From Paenibacillus sp. CC-CFT747 (lineage in GTDB: Bacteria > Bacillota > Bacilli > Paenibacillales > NBRC-103111), in contig CP106741.1 of the NCBI GenBank assembly GCA_030323305.1, forward strand, positions 1,700,001 through 1,764,000: a DNA stretch of 64,000 bases, written 5' to 3'. The notes below the pieces were generated by a model, which saw only the letters and a program-made list of their open reading frames with translations, ran no database searches and was not told the origin of the DNA. Position 1 is the first letter of the stretch, and every line of letters starts with the position of its first letter. Below, piece after piece: positions 12,610 through 21,793 of the stretch. Position numbers and translations under genes: made by a program.

Positions 12610-12676
12610 TTTGCATGTTGTAGATAAAGCTCCCCAGCCGTCCTGCTGCGGACGGGACCCGACCGCCTCGCAGCGC

Positions 12677-14914
12677 TTACGCCATGCCCTTCCCGGCAGG
12701 GGCCGGCTCACCGCCGTCCGGTACGGCCACCTTGCCCGGCCAGAAGGCCGCGCGGCCGAGCAGCACGGTGATGGCCGGCACCAGGTAAGGCCGCACGATG
12801 AAGGTATCGAGGATGACGCCGAGGGCCGTAATCAGGCCGAACTGCACCAGCACCTGGATCGGCAGCGTCGCCAGCACGGCGAACGTTCCCGCCAGAATAA
12901 GCCCGGCCGAGGTGATGACGGCGCTCGTCTGGCCGACGCCTTCCCGGATGGCCTGGCGCAGCGGCATCCCCTTGCTCTTCTGCCAGATGCTCGAGATCAT
13001 GAAGATGTTATAGTCTTCCCCGAGGGCGACCAGGAAGACGAAGGCATACAGCGGAATGGAGCCTTGGATGGCCTCTGCTCCCATGCCGTAATGCAGAATG
13101 AGCCAGCCGAGCCCGAGGGCCGAGAAGTACGAAAGGATGACGGTCAGCACGAGATACAGCGTGGCGACCACGGAACGCAGATAAGCGAGCAGAAGCAGGG
13201 TGATCAGGCCGATGACGATCGGAATGATCAGCTTGGTGTCGCGGGCGTTGACCACCTGGGTATCGTGCTGGGTGGCCGTTTGGCCACCGATCCACACGTG
13301 ATCTTCGGCGGACAAGCCGGCCGCCTTCACCGAATCCTCCGCGACTCGGCGGATATCCGGGATTTTGTCCATCGCTTCGTTGGAATACGGATTCAGGTTA
13401 AACTGCAGGTCGTAAGCAACAATCTGCGGATTCTGCTGACCAGGCACCGGTTTACCCACCTGGCTCACATAAGGCAGCGCCGCCAGACGGTCCCCGACCG
13501 GGAGAGTCTTCCCTTCCGTGTTCACGATAACCTTAACCGGAGCCAGCTCGCCCGGAGAGAATTTCTCTCCGATCGCCGCGAACCCTTCCCGGGAAGGCAT
13601 ATCTTCCGGGAAAGAGGAAAGAATGTCGTAAGTCAGCTTGATCTGGGTCGAGAAAGCCGCGAAGCCCCCAGGAGAATAAGCGTCACCGCCACGATCCATT
13701 TCGGACGGCGCACAACGAAGCTTCCGAGCTTCTTGCCGAACCGGTCCGTCTCCTTCGGCTTCGGAACCGGCTTGCCTTTCTTCTCGGCCCGTTCCTTGAG
13801 CATCTCCGGCGTACGGGGAATGAACGGGAAGAACGAAGCCCGGCCGATAATGGCCAGCAGCGCCGGAACGAGGGTCAGTGAGGCGAGACCCATGATGAGA
13901 ATCGAGATGCTGAACGGAATGGCGAACCGGTGGTTCGAGCCGTATTCCGCGACGAGCAGCGCGAGCAGGGACAGCACGACCGTAAACCCGCTCATCGCGA
14001 TGGCCCCGGTGGAATCCTGGATGGAACGGAACAAGGCCCTTCCCTTATCCTTCTCCTCGGTCAGGATTTGCCGGAAGCGGGCGATCAGGAAGAGGCAGTA
14101 GTCCGTCCCCGCCCCGAACAGGAGCACCGTCATGATCGAAATTCCTTGGGCATCGACGGTAATCCAGCCTTTTTCCCCGAGAATGCCGAGAATCGGGCTG
14201 ATCACCCCGTAAGCGAAGCCCACGGCAACAAGCGGTATAAGCGCGAGAATCGGCGAGCGGTAGATGAGCAGCAGGAACACGAGCACAAGCGCGACCGTAG
14301 CCATCAGCAGCTTAAAGTCCGCACTGGCAAAAGCCCCGTAGCGTCGATCTGGATGCCGACCGGCCCGGTTACCCGGGCGCTGAGCTCCTTCGACTTCTGG
14401 TCCGCCTTAAACGGATCTCCTCCCGTTTCTTCCTTGGCCTTCTCCATAAATAGGTTGATGCCTTCCTTCAGCCGCTCGGCATCGGCTTCCTTGCTGAACG
14501 TAACCGGAAGCACGAGCGTACTGCCGTCCTTGGACGCCTGGCTCTTCAGAACGGGAGGCGGCAGCTTGTAGAACGGCGCCACGGCCGACTGATCCGGCAG
14601 CGGCTGCTTATCCAGCGTCTCGGTGAGCTTGCGGATGTGCTCCAGGTCCGCATCGGTCAAGCCTCCTCCCGCTGCCAGACGATCAGCGCCGGTACCCCGG
14701 CGAAGCTTGCGAACTGCTCCTGAGTCACCTGTTCGGCTCGAACCGACGGCCGGTCCGCGGTCAAGTTAGCCGCCGCGTTGTTCTCCACACTGTTGACCGA
14801 CGGCCAGACCATGGTCAGAATCACGGTTACGGCAATCCAGACCAGAAGCGTTACCCACTTGCTGCGGCGGCCGGCTACCCAGCCGCCAAAACGGTACAGC
14901 GACGTTTCCTTCAT
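12677..14914 (-). CDS. MMPL-family RND transporter, YdfJ-like (three frame breaks)
   Basis: Four consecutive frames join into a membrane protein of about 745 residues, the usual size of a Gram-positive MMPL/RND pump. It starts with a short cytosolic stretch and one helix (VTLLVWIAVTVILTMVW), then an extracellular domain, a bundle of helices with the family signature TVLLFGAGTDYCLFL, a second extracellular domain and a second bundle (ALGEDYNIFMI). The start at 14914 has a GGGGGA ribosome site; an upstream in-frame ATG at 14977 does not. All three breaks (near 14665, 14325 and 13670) are repaired by one extra G. It is divergent from a TetR gene, which probably represses it. Such pumps export lipids, antibiotics or peptides; the substrate is not evident. 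Confidence 0.85.
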
Positions 14915-15097
14915 GGTTATCCCCCTAACGGTTAATAATTTAGTGCTAATCCTTATTTCTTTCGTATTCCATGGCAATGGATTTATAATAACGATAGAAC
15001 TAAATTTATTATATACTCCAGAGTTAATTTTGCAATGTATTTTTTATACAAACCTTTTACAATTTATGTACAGCATCCGAAAAAGGAGAACCGGCTC
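14915..15097. promoter_or_regulatory. AT-rich divergent control region of MMPL pump and TetR gene
   Basis: The 183-bp gap is much more AT-rich than its neighbours and must carry both promoters. A TATAAT-like box occurs around 14982-14990 (TTTATAATAAC). Related AACTAAATT/AGTTAATTT segments near 14998-15025 could form a TetR operator, but the symmetry is weak and I give no exact site. Confidence 0.4.
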
Positions 15098-15736
15098 ATG
15101 AAACCAAGCGGAAAACGCTCACCCGGCCGTCCCAAGGCTACCGGACAGGAGGACGCCACCGTCAAGGAGCTGATCCTCCAAACGGCCTCTACTCTATTCA
15201 TGGAACACGGCTACGATAACGTCTCCCTGGAGCAAATTGCGAACCAATGCGGCGTGACCAAAGCTTCCGTCTATTACTACTACACGAACAAACCGACCCT
15301 GTTTACGACATCGGTCGTTCAAATGATGGCGAATATCCGCCGGTACACCCTTCTGATCCTGCAGCAGGAAGGAAGCTTGAAGGAACGCCTGCAGCGGATC
15401 GCCTCGGCGTATTTGAGGCAGTCTCATGTGGAATTCGACACGCTGATGCGCGAAGCGGGGACTTCCCTCAGCCAGGAGCAGTTGAAGGAGATGCGGGAGG
15501 CGGAGAATGCGGTCCACCGCGAGATGGCGGCGGAATTCGCCAAAGCGATGGAACAGGGTGAGATCCGGAAGGCGAATCCTTTGCTCGCCGCGCATGCTTT
15601 TGCCTCTCTGATGATGCTCGGCAACCGGGTGGAGGCCGGCGATCTGTTTCTGGCCAAGGACAAAGCCGCCGAGGACATCGTGGATTTGTTTTGGAATGGG
15701 GTCATTTCCCCCATAATGGGTAATAGGATAAGTTAG
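15098..15736 (+). CDS. TetR/AcrR-family repressor
   Basis: The 212-residue protein has a basic N-terminus and a TetR helix-turn-helix with the recognition segment LEQIANQCGVTKASVYYYY. The rest is helical and would bind a ligand and form the dimer. I start it at 15098, where AAAAGGAG precedes the ATG; an in-frame ATG at 15035 lacks a ribosome site. Its position back-to-back with the MMPL pump is the classic arrangement for a drug- or lipid-responsive repressor of that pump. The gene is frame-intact. Confidence 0.88.
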   Translation: MKPSGKRSPGRPKATGQEDATVKELILQTASTLFMEHGYDNVSLEQIANQCGVTKASVYYYYTNKPTLFTTSVVQMMANIRRYTLLILQQEGSLKERLQRIASAYLRQSHVEFDTLMREAGTSLSQEQLKEMREAENAVHREMAAEFAKAMEQGEIRKANPLLAAHAFASLMMLGNRVEAGDLFLAKDKAAEDIVDLFWNGVISPIMGNRIS

Positions 15737-15791
15737 TTAGAATACCCTACCTGACTAGCTCGAAAGCTTCAGACTGAGGAGGCGATGGGGC

Positions 15792-16253
15792 TTGACCCCT
15801 TTTAACCCAGACCGGCTGATCGTGGAATTCCGTCCCGGGATGTACCCCACCCAGCCGCAAATGAACCGGAAATATACGCTTACCCATTCCGATGAAACCG
15901 GGGAACTCTTCCTTACGCTCGGTCCGGAATATGCCTTTGATAAAATCACCGGAAAGCGCGACGAGGTGCTGGCGGAATGGCGCTATGCCGGCGGTCTCTA
16001 CCGCTTCGAGGTGTATGTTTATTTGGGCGGACCGGATAACCCCGCTCTTGCCGAGAAGCGCTATGAAATCTTCAAGCGGGAGCTTCCGCTGGCCCTCGAG
16101 GCCATCCGGTACGGCGACCGCATCTTCTTCGAAGCCCATCCGGCCCTGGACGATACGGAAGTCATCGTTCACTTCCAGGCGGATCCTCCGCTTGCCGGAA
16201 GAACGGAGTCCTTCGGACCGGTTAAGCGGTTCAAAACCCCCGTCACCAGCTAG
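15792..16253 (+). CDS. Staygreen (SGR)-family protein
   Basis: The 153-residue protein opens with a PDRLIVEFRPGM motif and carries RKYTLTHSDETGELFLTLG, which matches the conserved core of the staygreen family (plant SGR has YTLTHSD at this place). Plant SGR removes magnesium from chlorophyll a; related proteins occur in non-photosynthetic Bacillales, where the natural substrate is, as far as I know, not settled. The start is TTG at 15792 with AGGAGG 9-10 bp upstream; the nearby ATG at 15785 is out of frame and stops after six codons. It stands alone between a TetR gene and a terminator. Confidence 0.75.
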   Translation: MTPFNPDRLIVEFRPGMYPTQPQMNRKYTLTHSDETGELFLTLGPEYAFDKITGKRDEVLAEWRYAGGLYRFEVYVYLGGPDNPALAEKRYEIFKRELPLALEAIRYGDRIFFEAHPALDDTEVIVHFQADPPLAGRTESFGPVKRFKTPVTS

Positions 16254-16319
16254 TGCCTTAACCGGGAGTATTGCACGGCTTCCATAATCACGCCATACAG
16301 AGCTACGAAAAAAACGGCA

Positions 16320-16347
16320 AAAGGCCGGGGAACCTTCCCCGGCCTTT
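16320..16347 (+). terminator. Intrinsic terminator
   Basis: AAAGGCCGGGGAA and its complement form a strong hairpin about 65 bp past the staygreen gene. The left arm is preceded by an A run and the right arm ends in TTT, so it may work both ways. Confidence 0.75.
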
Positions 16348-16476
16348 CCTCATCCTTGCACTTCCCATTTTTAAGCCCATAGGGCCTTCCTTTTTATACA
16401 ATAATTTGGTAATCTGAGCTTCATCCATGGTCAATTGGTTTTTGGTTAGAACAGCAGTTCCGAACATGCAATGATG

Positions 16477-16512
16477 GAAAGGAGATTTCGGCCTCCTTTC
16501 TTCTTTTTTTAT
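16477..16512 (+). terminator. Terminator-like hairpin just before the RBS of the next gene
   Basis: GAAAGGAG, an 8-base loop and CTCCTTTC are followed by TTCTTTTTTT. The T run ends only a few bases before the AAAGGAG ribosome site of the ORF at 16529. It can end upstream transcription or act as a leader attenuator; I see no recognisable riboswitch core in front of it. Confidence 0.6.
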
Positions 16513-16528
16513 CAAAGGAGCCGTGCCG

Positions 16529-17029
16529 ATGAAAAAGACAATGCTTTATGTCTGTCTTGCGTTGTTGGGGATCATCTTGGTAATTGGTATGGTGATTCCT
16601 AAAAACATAAGCACCTTCGATTTAATCCGTAAATCAAACAATGTTGGATTTATTGAAAAATCCCTAAAGGTATACGAATACAACGATTTTAAGCTTGCCT
16701 TGATTAAAGATGATAACCATTTCCTATACGGAATAATCATTCAAGATAATAAGATTGAAAACCTATTAAAATTAGAACCAACTGATATATCAAAAAGAGA
16801 AATGGTTGAGTCAAGAGTTGCTATAAAACCCAATGAGTATACTCTAATTCTGGGGAGGATTAATTCCCCCGAAATAAAAAAGATAACCATTAGTAAGTTG
16901 TCGGAGAGGGAAATAACAATCCTGGATTATCAAGGAGAGCAGATCTTTTTTTCTACTTCTTATATCCATCTTCCAATTAGTTTTGAAGGGGAGAATGATG
17001 GAGTTGTCCTCTTTAGGAGCACCTTATAA
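16529..17029 (+). CDS. AT-rich membrane-anchored hypothetical protein
   Basis: I do not recognise this 166-residue protein. It has an N-terminal hydrophobic segment (MLYVCLALLGIILVIGMVI) that would act as a signal anchor, followed by a lysine-, isoleucine- and asparagine-rich domain without cysteines or known motifs. The start at 16529 has AAAGGAG at 8 bp; an in-frame GTG two codons earlier is too close to that site. Its codons are strongly AT-biased, unlike every neighbour, which suggests recent acquisition. No mobile-element genes flank it. Confidence 0.6.
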   Translation: MKKTMLYVCLALLGIILVIGMVIPKNISTFDLIRKSNNVGFIEKSLKVYEYNDFKLALIKDDNHFLYGIIIQDNKIENLLKLEPTDISKREMVESRVAIKPNEYTLILGRINSPEIKKITISKLSEREITILDYQGEQIFFSTSYIHLPISFEGENDGVVLFRSTL

Positions 17030-17242
17030 TGAGGCAGCGGGCAACGCAACTCGTTAAGCTATCGGGCATATCGGGCAGTTTTATATGATGAATCGTTTGT
17101 GAACGTGGAATATTATGCTATTATAATAAGAACCCATGTTCTTGTTATTTATATCGCCCTATTTAAAGTTAGACACCAGCTTCACATGGCTTCGCAGCAA
17201 TCATCATGGCCATTCGACATGCCTTCTCCCCGCACTACTTAC

Positions 17243-17578
17243 TTATACAAAAAACCTTTGAACCAAGATCATATAGACAATCGTTCCCCCTGCTATGGAG
17301 AGAAGCATCTTTTTCTTCCAAATGTGCAGCAGGGCAACAACGGCCACCCCGATCAGCTCGGGAACGCCGTGAGAACCGGATAGAAACCTCACATCCTTAA
17401 AACAATAAACGACCAGAAGTCCAATGACCGCGGAGGGAAGAACGTTACCGAGATACTGTACATAAGGCGGGGTAGGTTTGCCCGGCGGGAAAACAAGGAA
17501 CGAAAGAAACCTTGTCAGCATCGTACCTAAAACAACCATAGCTATCGTAATTGTTTGCTGCGTTACATTCATCGTCAT
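17243..17578 (-). CDS. azlD: AzlD-like branched-chain amino-acid exporter small subunit
   Basis: The 111-residue protein has four predicted hydrophobic helices and the AzlD pattern ([24 protein letters not shown]). With AzlC it forms an inner-membrane exporter for branched-chain amino acids or analogues such as azaleucine. Its ATG overlaps the azlC stop codon by four bases (ATGA), a mark of translational coupling. The 210 bases on its 3' side (17030-17242) contain no gene I can support. Confidence 0.85.
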   Translation of the reverse strand: MTMNVTQQTITIAMVVLGTMLTRFLSFLVFPPGKPTPPYVQYLGNVLPSAVIGLLVVYCFKDVRFLSGSHGVPELIGVAVVALLHIWKKKMLLSIAGGTIVYMILVQRFFV

Positions 17579-18288
17579 ATGGGACTAACCTCAACTTTTT
17601 CAATGGGCTTTCTTAGAAGGGTGAAGGCTCCTAAGATGGCAAACATGGCGGGAATAACGAAATGGTTACCGCCAAAAACAATAAGACTGGCCGTGGAAAG
17701 CCCAATCCCCACGAGAGCGCTGTAATGCTTTTTCTCTCTCCTCCACTGCTCTATGAAAATGACTACAAAAAGAGCCGTCATAACAAAATCGAGCCCTTCT
17801 GTGTTGAACCGGACGAGAGATCCAAAAAGGCCGCCGATCGCAGAGCCCAAGAACCAGTAGAAATGGTTTAGCAAGGTCACAAAAAACATAAACCAGCCTT
17901 TGTCCACATTCTCAGGAACCTGAGCGGTACAGTTTATGGAAAAGGACTCATCGCAAAGTCCAAAAATCATGTAGAGCTTTTTCTTCCCCAGTCCCTTATA
18001 TTTATCCAGCATGGAAATGCCATAAAACAAATGACGGGCGTTTACCATTAAAGTAAGAAAAAAGGCATTGACCGGGTTGAAAGAGAAAAGCAGCAAATTA
18101 GCGGCAACAAACTCCATGGACCCGGCAAAGATCGTGAGACTCATCAGAATGGGGTAAATGGCGTGAAAACCTAAGGAATTCATATAGACTCCATAGGCTA
18201 TTCCGAGGAAGGTAAATCCGGCAAATATCGGGATCGTATGGGGGAAAGCCGTACGAAAGGCAATCCAAATCTGATTTCTTTTACTCAT
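17575..18288 (-). CDS. azlC: AzlC-family branched-chain amino-acid exporter large subunit
   Basis: The 237-residue membrane protein carries the AzlC signatures [25 protein letters not shown] and LCDESFSI. It works with AzlD, with which it overlaps. I start it at the ATG at 18288 (MSKRNQIW); the frame stays open to 18354 but that segment is basic and has no ribosome site. It is divergent from an AraC-type gene 147 bp away, a plausible regulator. Confidence 0.88.
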   Translation of the reverse strand: MSKRNQIWIAFRTAFPHTIPIFAGFTFLGIAYGVYMNSLGFHAIYPILMSLTIFAGSMEFVAANLLLFSFNPVNAFFLTLMVNARHLFYGISMLDKYKGLGKKKLYMIFGLCDESFSINCTAQVPENVDKGWFMFFVTLLNHFYWFLGSAIGGLFGSLVRFNTEGLDFVMTALFVVIFIEQWRREKKHYSALVGIGLSTASLIVFGGNHFVIPAMFAILGAFTLLRKPIEKVEVSPI

Positions 18289-18434
18289 GTGACTCACTTT
18301 CTTCCTAAGTCTGGATTCTGTTTCAAGGAATCTATGATAAATTCCCGGCAACAATCGTAACGAATAGTAGGAAGCGAGTCAACACGTTTCTAAAATTTAC
18401 ATCTATAAACGTGCAGCTGAAGAGAGGTGCTGAA

Positions 18435-19238
18435 ATGGTCACCGAACGATATTCCGAAATAGACGAGGTTATCGCCTATATCCATCAGAACATCTACGAA
18501 CCGCTTCCGCTTTCCCGGCTCGCCGCCTATGCCGCCTACAGTCCCTATCATTTCACGCGTATATTCAAGGAGAGGACAGGCCTTCCCCCGTTATATTATG
18601 TCTCCGCCCTTAGGCTGCAGAAGGCCAAGGATTTGCTGCTCCGCACTCATCTAAGCATACGGGACGTCGGACTCGAGATCGGACAGCAGAGCCTCGGGAC
18701 GTTCACGACCCGTTTTACCGAGCGGGTCGGCATGACCCCCTCGGACTTCCGCCACTCCCGGCATCGGGCGGAGAACTCGTTCCAATCCCTGCGCGAGCTG
18801 CGGGATTGGGGGCCGGCCGGCTCCCTCGTCTCCCCTTCCTACTCCCGGGTTACCGGGACCGTCTGGTCCGAGGCGCCCTTCAGCGGCATCGTCCTGATCG
18901 GCTTGTTCGCGAAGCCGATCCCGGAAGGGCTTCCCCTGTACGGGACGCTGATCTCATCCGCCCGACGGGAGTTTTGCCTGCCGAACGTCCGGCCCGGCAC
19001 CTATTACCTGATGGCCACCTCCGTCTCCTGGGGAATGCAGGCGATGGATTTCCTGCTGCCGCACAACACGCTGCGCACCCGGTCCAAGGAACCGCTTGTC
19101 GTCCAGCCCCCGATCCCGGTTCCCTACCAGGAGGTTAAGCTGTACCCGCCCCGTCCGGACGATCCTCCTATTCTCATCTCGCTGCCCGTGCTCATGGACC
19201 GCTTCCTCCGGCAGACCGCCTACGAAGGCTCTCCGTAG
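18435..19238 (+). CDS. AraC-family regulator with N-terminal HTH
   Basis: The 267-residue protein begins with the DNA-binding domain rather than ending with it: two helix-turn-helix motifs (LSRLAAYAAYSPYHFTRIF and VGLEIGQQSLGTFTTRF) within the first ~100 residues, closing with VGMTPSDFR. The remaining ~165 residues form an unassigned effector domain. The start at 18435 follows AGAGAGGTG; an in-frame GTG at 18411 is poorer. It faces away from azlCD and may control it. The gene is intact. Confidence 0.82.
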   Translation: MVTERYSEIDEVIAYIHQNIYEPLPLSRLAAYAAYSPYHFTRIFKERTGLPPLYYVSALRLQKAKDLLLRTHLSIRDVGLEIGQQSLGTFTTRFTERVGMTPSDFRHSRHRAENSFQSLRELRDWGPAGSLVSPSYSRVTGTVWSEAPFSGIVLIGLFAKPIPEGLPLYGTLISSARREFCLPNVRPGTYYLMATSVSWGMQAMDFLLPHNTLRTRSKEPLVVQPPIPVPYQEVKLYPPRPDDPPILISLPVLMDRFLRQTAYEGSP

Positions 19239-19304
19239 TACCCAGGCTGGCGTTGCAATGACACCAGCCTGCAGGTACGGGCATGCCAAGAGCTTTTGGC
19301 ACCG

Positions 19305-19759
19305 TTAGAACGGCTTTAGGACCATCAGAACGATGACGGCCAGGATGATCGCGAGTACCGCCTTCTCGAGCGGCAGAATGGCTTTCATGGCTTGGCTGTA
19401 CCCGGCTGGAATTGGTTCGCCTTGGCTCGACAACACCAATTCGGTGGCTTTTTTCATCCTGGGTCCGAGAAATCCGATCAGAAGGACGACCATGACGATC
19501 AACAAAACGCTGGAGACGTTCAGCCACAGGAGGGAGAGACCCGTTTTCCCCAGGATCATTAACATAATCCCTGTAACAATAAGCACGACTCCCCCAATAG
19601 TAGGAAAGGGATCGAGCTTGTGAATCAATCCAAGGGCGAAGCGGAGCTGGCTGCCGGTTGTGGCGGATTTCCTAATGAGGGAAAGGAGAAGAGGCTCCCC
19701 ATCCCTACAACGGCTGCTATTACGTGCAGGACGACGAACCATCCGTATAAACTATTCAT
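19305..19759 (-). CDS. DUF2269-family integral membrane protein (one frameshift)
   Basis: The rejoined product is about 150 residues with four hydrophobic helices. It begins MNSLYGWFVVLHVIAAVVG and runs into LFSFPLIRKSA, the usual opening of DUF2269 proteins. The frame is lost at the CCC run at 19679-19681 (complement); one extra C restores it. The function of the family is unknown. Its ATG overlaps the stop of the upstream NAD(P)-binding protein by four bases, so the two are co-translated. Two weak hairpins without T tails lie beyond its 3' end (19243-19301). Confidence 0.7.
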
Positions 19760-20505
19760 CTCCCAACCTCTGCTTGATTCGAGACTACCTCTCCGTTCCG
19801 GTAAGCCACGCCTACTCTTCTGCCCTTAAACGGCCCCGACAACTCCAGGTGGTTCAGCATGACTTCCGCTGCATCTTCATAAGCCACATCCAGTTCGGAT
19901 AGCCGGCTGAACAGGAGACCGGATAGCTCAGCCTCGGACAGATCCTTCGTCGATTCGGGGAACGCGATTGGCAATAGATCGGCTGAAACGTGTACAAAGC
20001 CCGGCCTCTCCTCTTCGGTGCCGTCCACCATCGTTCCCGGACACAGGAAGGACCAATCCAGCTTCGTGCGGCGCAGCCGGTCCCAATTCTCGTTATGATA
20101 GCGGAACATGGGCGGGATGCCGGGCAGATCGTTTCCTATTCTTGAGGTATGGGGAATCTCCAGCAGGCCCGCCCCTCCCATTACCCATACCCGTCCGGAG
20201 AACTGAGGGTGATCTTCACACGAGGTCACGATGTTGTCCACAATCCGGATAAACTCTTCGCCGTTAGCGACGCTGCCTGCCGCGATAATCGCCGCATCCT
20301 GATGGCTAAGCGCTTGATAAACGCTCTGCGGATCCAGGATGTTTTCCGCCACAATGTTCACTTGCCCCGCGATCGGTTCGCCCTGCTGCTCCATCAGTTT
20401 TTCGGGATTGCGCACAAAGGCGGTCACTTCATGCCCCGTTCTCACGGCGGACGCCAGCACACGTCTTCCCATATTTCCCGTAGCGCCGAATACAATGATT
20501 TTCAT
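19756..20505 (-). CDS. NmrA-like NAD(P)-dependent oxidoreductase
   Basis: The 249-residue protein begins with a Rossmann nucleotide-binding motif (MKIIVFGATGNMGRRV) and has the compact shape of the NmrA/HSCARG group of atypical short-chain dehydrogenases, which lack the usual Tyr-Lys catalytic pair. These proteins reduce quinones or sense redox state through NAD(P)H. The neighbouring HxlR regulator is divergent, an arrangement often seen for quinone- or electrophile-inducible reductases. The substrate is not evident. The gene is intact. Confidence 0.85.
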   Translation of the reverse strand: MKIIVFGATGNMGRRVLASAVRTGHEVTAFVRNPEKLMEQQGEPIAGQVNIVAENILDPQSVYQALSHQDAAIIAAGSVANGEEFIRIVDNIVTSCEDHPQFSGRVWVMGGAGLLEIPHTSRIGNDLPGIPPMFRYHNENWDRLRRTKLDWSFLCPGTMVDGTEEERPGFVHVSADLLPIAFPESTKDLSEAELSGLLFSRLSELDVAYEDAAEVMLNHLELSGPFKGRRVGVAYRNGEVVSNQAEVGR

Positions 20506-20600
20506 GGTTAGTTCTCCTACTTTCTGTTGTAAGGATTTGGATTGACTTCAGAATATCACGGCTCTACAATCAGGGTAAGAACCGACTTTAAAGTAGGATA

Positions 20601-20616
20601 CTTACTTATTAGTAAG
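20601..20616. promoter_or_regulatory. Palindromic operator candidate for the HxlR regulator
   Basis: CTTACT-TATT-AGTAAG is a perfect palindrome in the gap between the divergent NmrA and HxlR genes, 20 bp before the HxlR start. Its size and place fit the dimeric winged-helix regulator next to it. Binding is inferred. Confidence 0.55.
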
Positions 20617-20636
20617 CAAGACGGAGGAGGACTCCC

Positions 20637-21002
20637 ATGAATGCCGATAAGGAGCTTACGGAAGAAAGAAGATGCCCGATCGAAACGGTCATTCACGTAT
20701 TAGGCGGCAAGTGGAAGCCCACCATTCTTTGGCTTTTGCTGGATTCTGTCAAACGATTCAGCGAGTTAGAGAAGCGAATCCCCCGCATTACCCAGAAGAT
20801 GCTGACGCAGCATTTACGGGAGCTGGAGAGTGACCGGCTCATTACCCGTACCATCTACCCTTCGGTCCCGCCTAAAGTCGAATATGCTCTAAGCGAGTAT
20901 GGCGAAACCTTGATTCCCGTTCTGCAAACGATGTGCGACTGGGGAGAAAATCATAAACGGCCGGCTGCCAAGCACCAAGTCCAGCCGGCGGCGAATCAAT
21001 AA
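20637..21002 (+). CDS. HxlR-family winged-helix regulator
   Basis: The 121-residue protein matches the HxlR/YodB type: an N-terminal cysteine in RRCPIETVIHVLGGKWKPT, a winged helix (FSELEKRIPRITQKMLTQHL) and a short C-terminal helix. In this family that cysteine often senses electrophiles or oxidants. The ATG follows GGAGGA. It probably controls the divergent oxidoreductase and itself through the palindrome at 20601. The gene is intact and ends at a terminator shared with the convergent response regulator. Confidence 0.88.
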   Translation: MNADKELTEERRCPIETVIHVLGGKWKPTILWLLLDSVKRFSELEKRIPRITQKMLTQHLRELESDRLITRTIYPSVPPKVEYALSEYGETLIPVLQTMCDWGENHKRPAAKHQVQPAANQ

Positions 21003-21007
21003 ACGCA

Positions 21008-21037
21008 AAGAAACGGACCGGGTCTGGTCCGTTTCTT
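21008..21037. terminator. Bidirectional terminator between HxlR and response regulator genes
   Basis: AAGAAACGGACC, a 6-base loop and GGTCCGTTTCTT form a 12-bp stem with A/T-rich ends directly after the HxlR stop. Confidence 0.8.
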
Positions 21038-21775
21038 CATTCCCCAGCGTCTTGCGGAATTCCGACGGGGAGCGGCCCTTCAGCCGCTTGAACGTGTGAC
21101 TGAAGCCCGAAATATCGGAATAACCGAGACGCTCGGCAATTTCGGAAATGCGGAGCGATGTATGCCGGAGCAGCCGCTCCGCCTCGTCCATGCGGACCTG
21201 CAGGACATAGTCCACGAAGGTCCGGTTCATCCGCTGCTTGAACAGCTGGCTCAGGTAGCTGGCGTTTAGATGCACCGCCGCGGCGGCTTCGGTGAGCGTA
21301 ATGTCGCCGGGCAGCCGTTTGCGGATCAAGTCGATCACCTGCTCGACGGGAGACCGCTCGCCTGCCTCTTTCTCCGGGGAGGCCCGGACGGCTCCTCCGG
21401 CAATGTCCGTTCCTTCAGCCATTTCTCCAGACAAGGCCGAATCTCGTCCACTTCCACCGGCTTAAGCAAATAATCCATCGCACCGGCACGCAGCGCCTGC
21501 TGAACGAAGGAGAAGCTTTCGTGACCCGTCAGGATAATGACCGGCAAGCTCCGGTTCCGCTCCCTCAGCTGGTCGAGGAAAGTGAGCCCATCCATAACGG
21601 GCATGCGGATATCCGTCAGCACGAGATCCACGGGATTCTTCTCCAGCCAATCCAGCGCCTCCAATCCATTCCCGCATTCTCCGGCAACGGTGAAGGGCAG
21701 CCCGGTCCGTTCTATCGTCCGCTTGATCGCGGCCCGCACCCAGCGCTCATCCTCCACGACTAGAATGGAATGCAT
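21037..21775 (-). CDS. YesN-like response regulator, receiver plus AraC HTH (frameshifted)
   Basis: The N-terminal ~120 residues are a canonical receiver (VVEDERWVRAAI, phospho-acceptor in VLTDIRMPVMDG, conserved Lys in DYLLKPVE). The C-terminal ~100 residues are an AraC-type DNA-binding domain (LSQLFKQRMNRTFVDYV, then SEIAERLGYSDISGFSHTF). The two lie in different frames; the break falls near 21390 at CCGTCCGGGCCTCCCC and needs one base. As written, the second frame runs through the terminator hairpin to 20889; a second one-base slip near the GCTGGGGAATGA end would give a stop at 21037, which I prefer. It forms a pair with the kinase just upstream. Confidence 0.8.
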
Positions 21776-21793
21776 GGCTCCTCTCCTCCTTCT

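Noticed and set aside
20889..21036. C-terminal extension of the response regulator through the terminator hairpin into the HxlR gene
   Set aside because: The extension is encoded by the hairpin itself and by antisense of the HxlR gene; AraC domains normally end at SPSEFRK plus a few residues.
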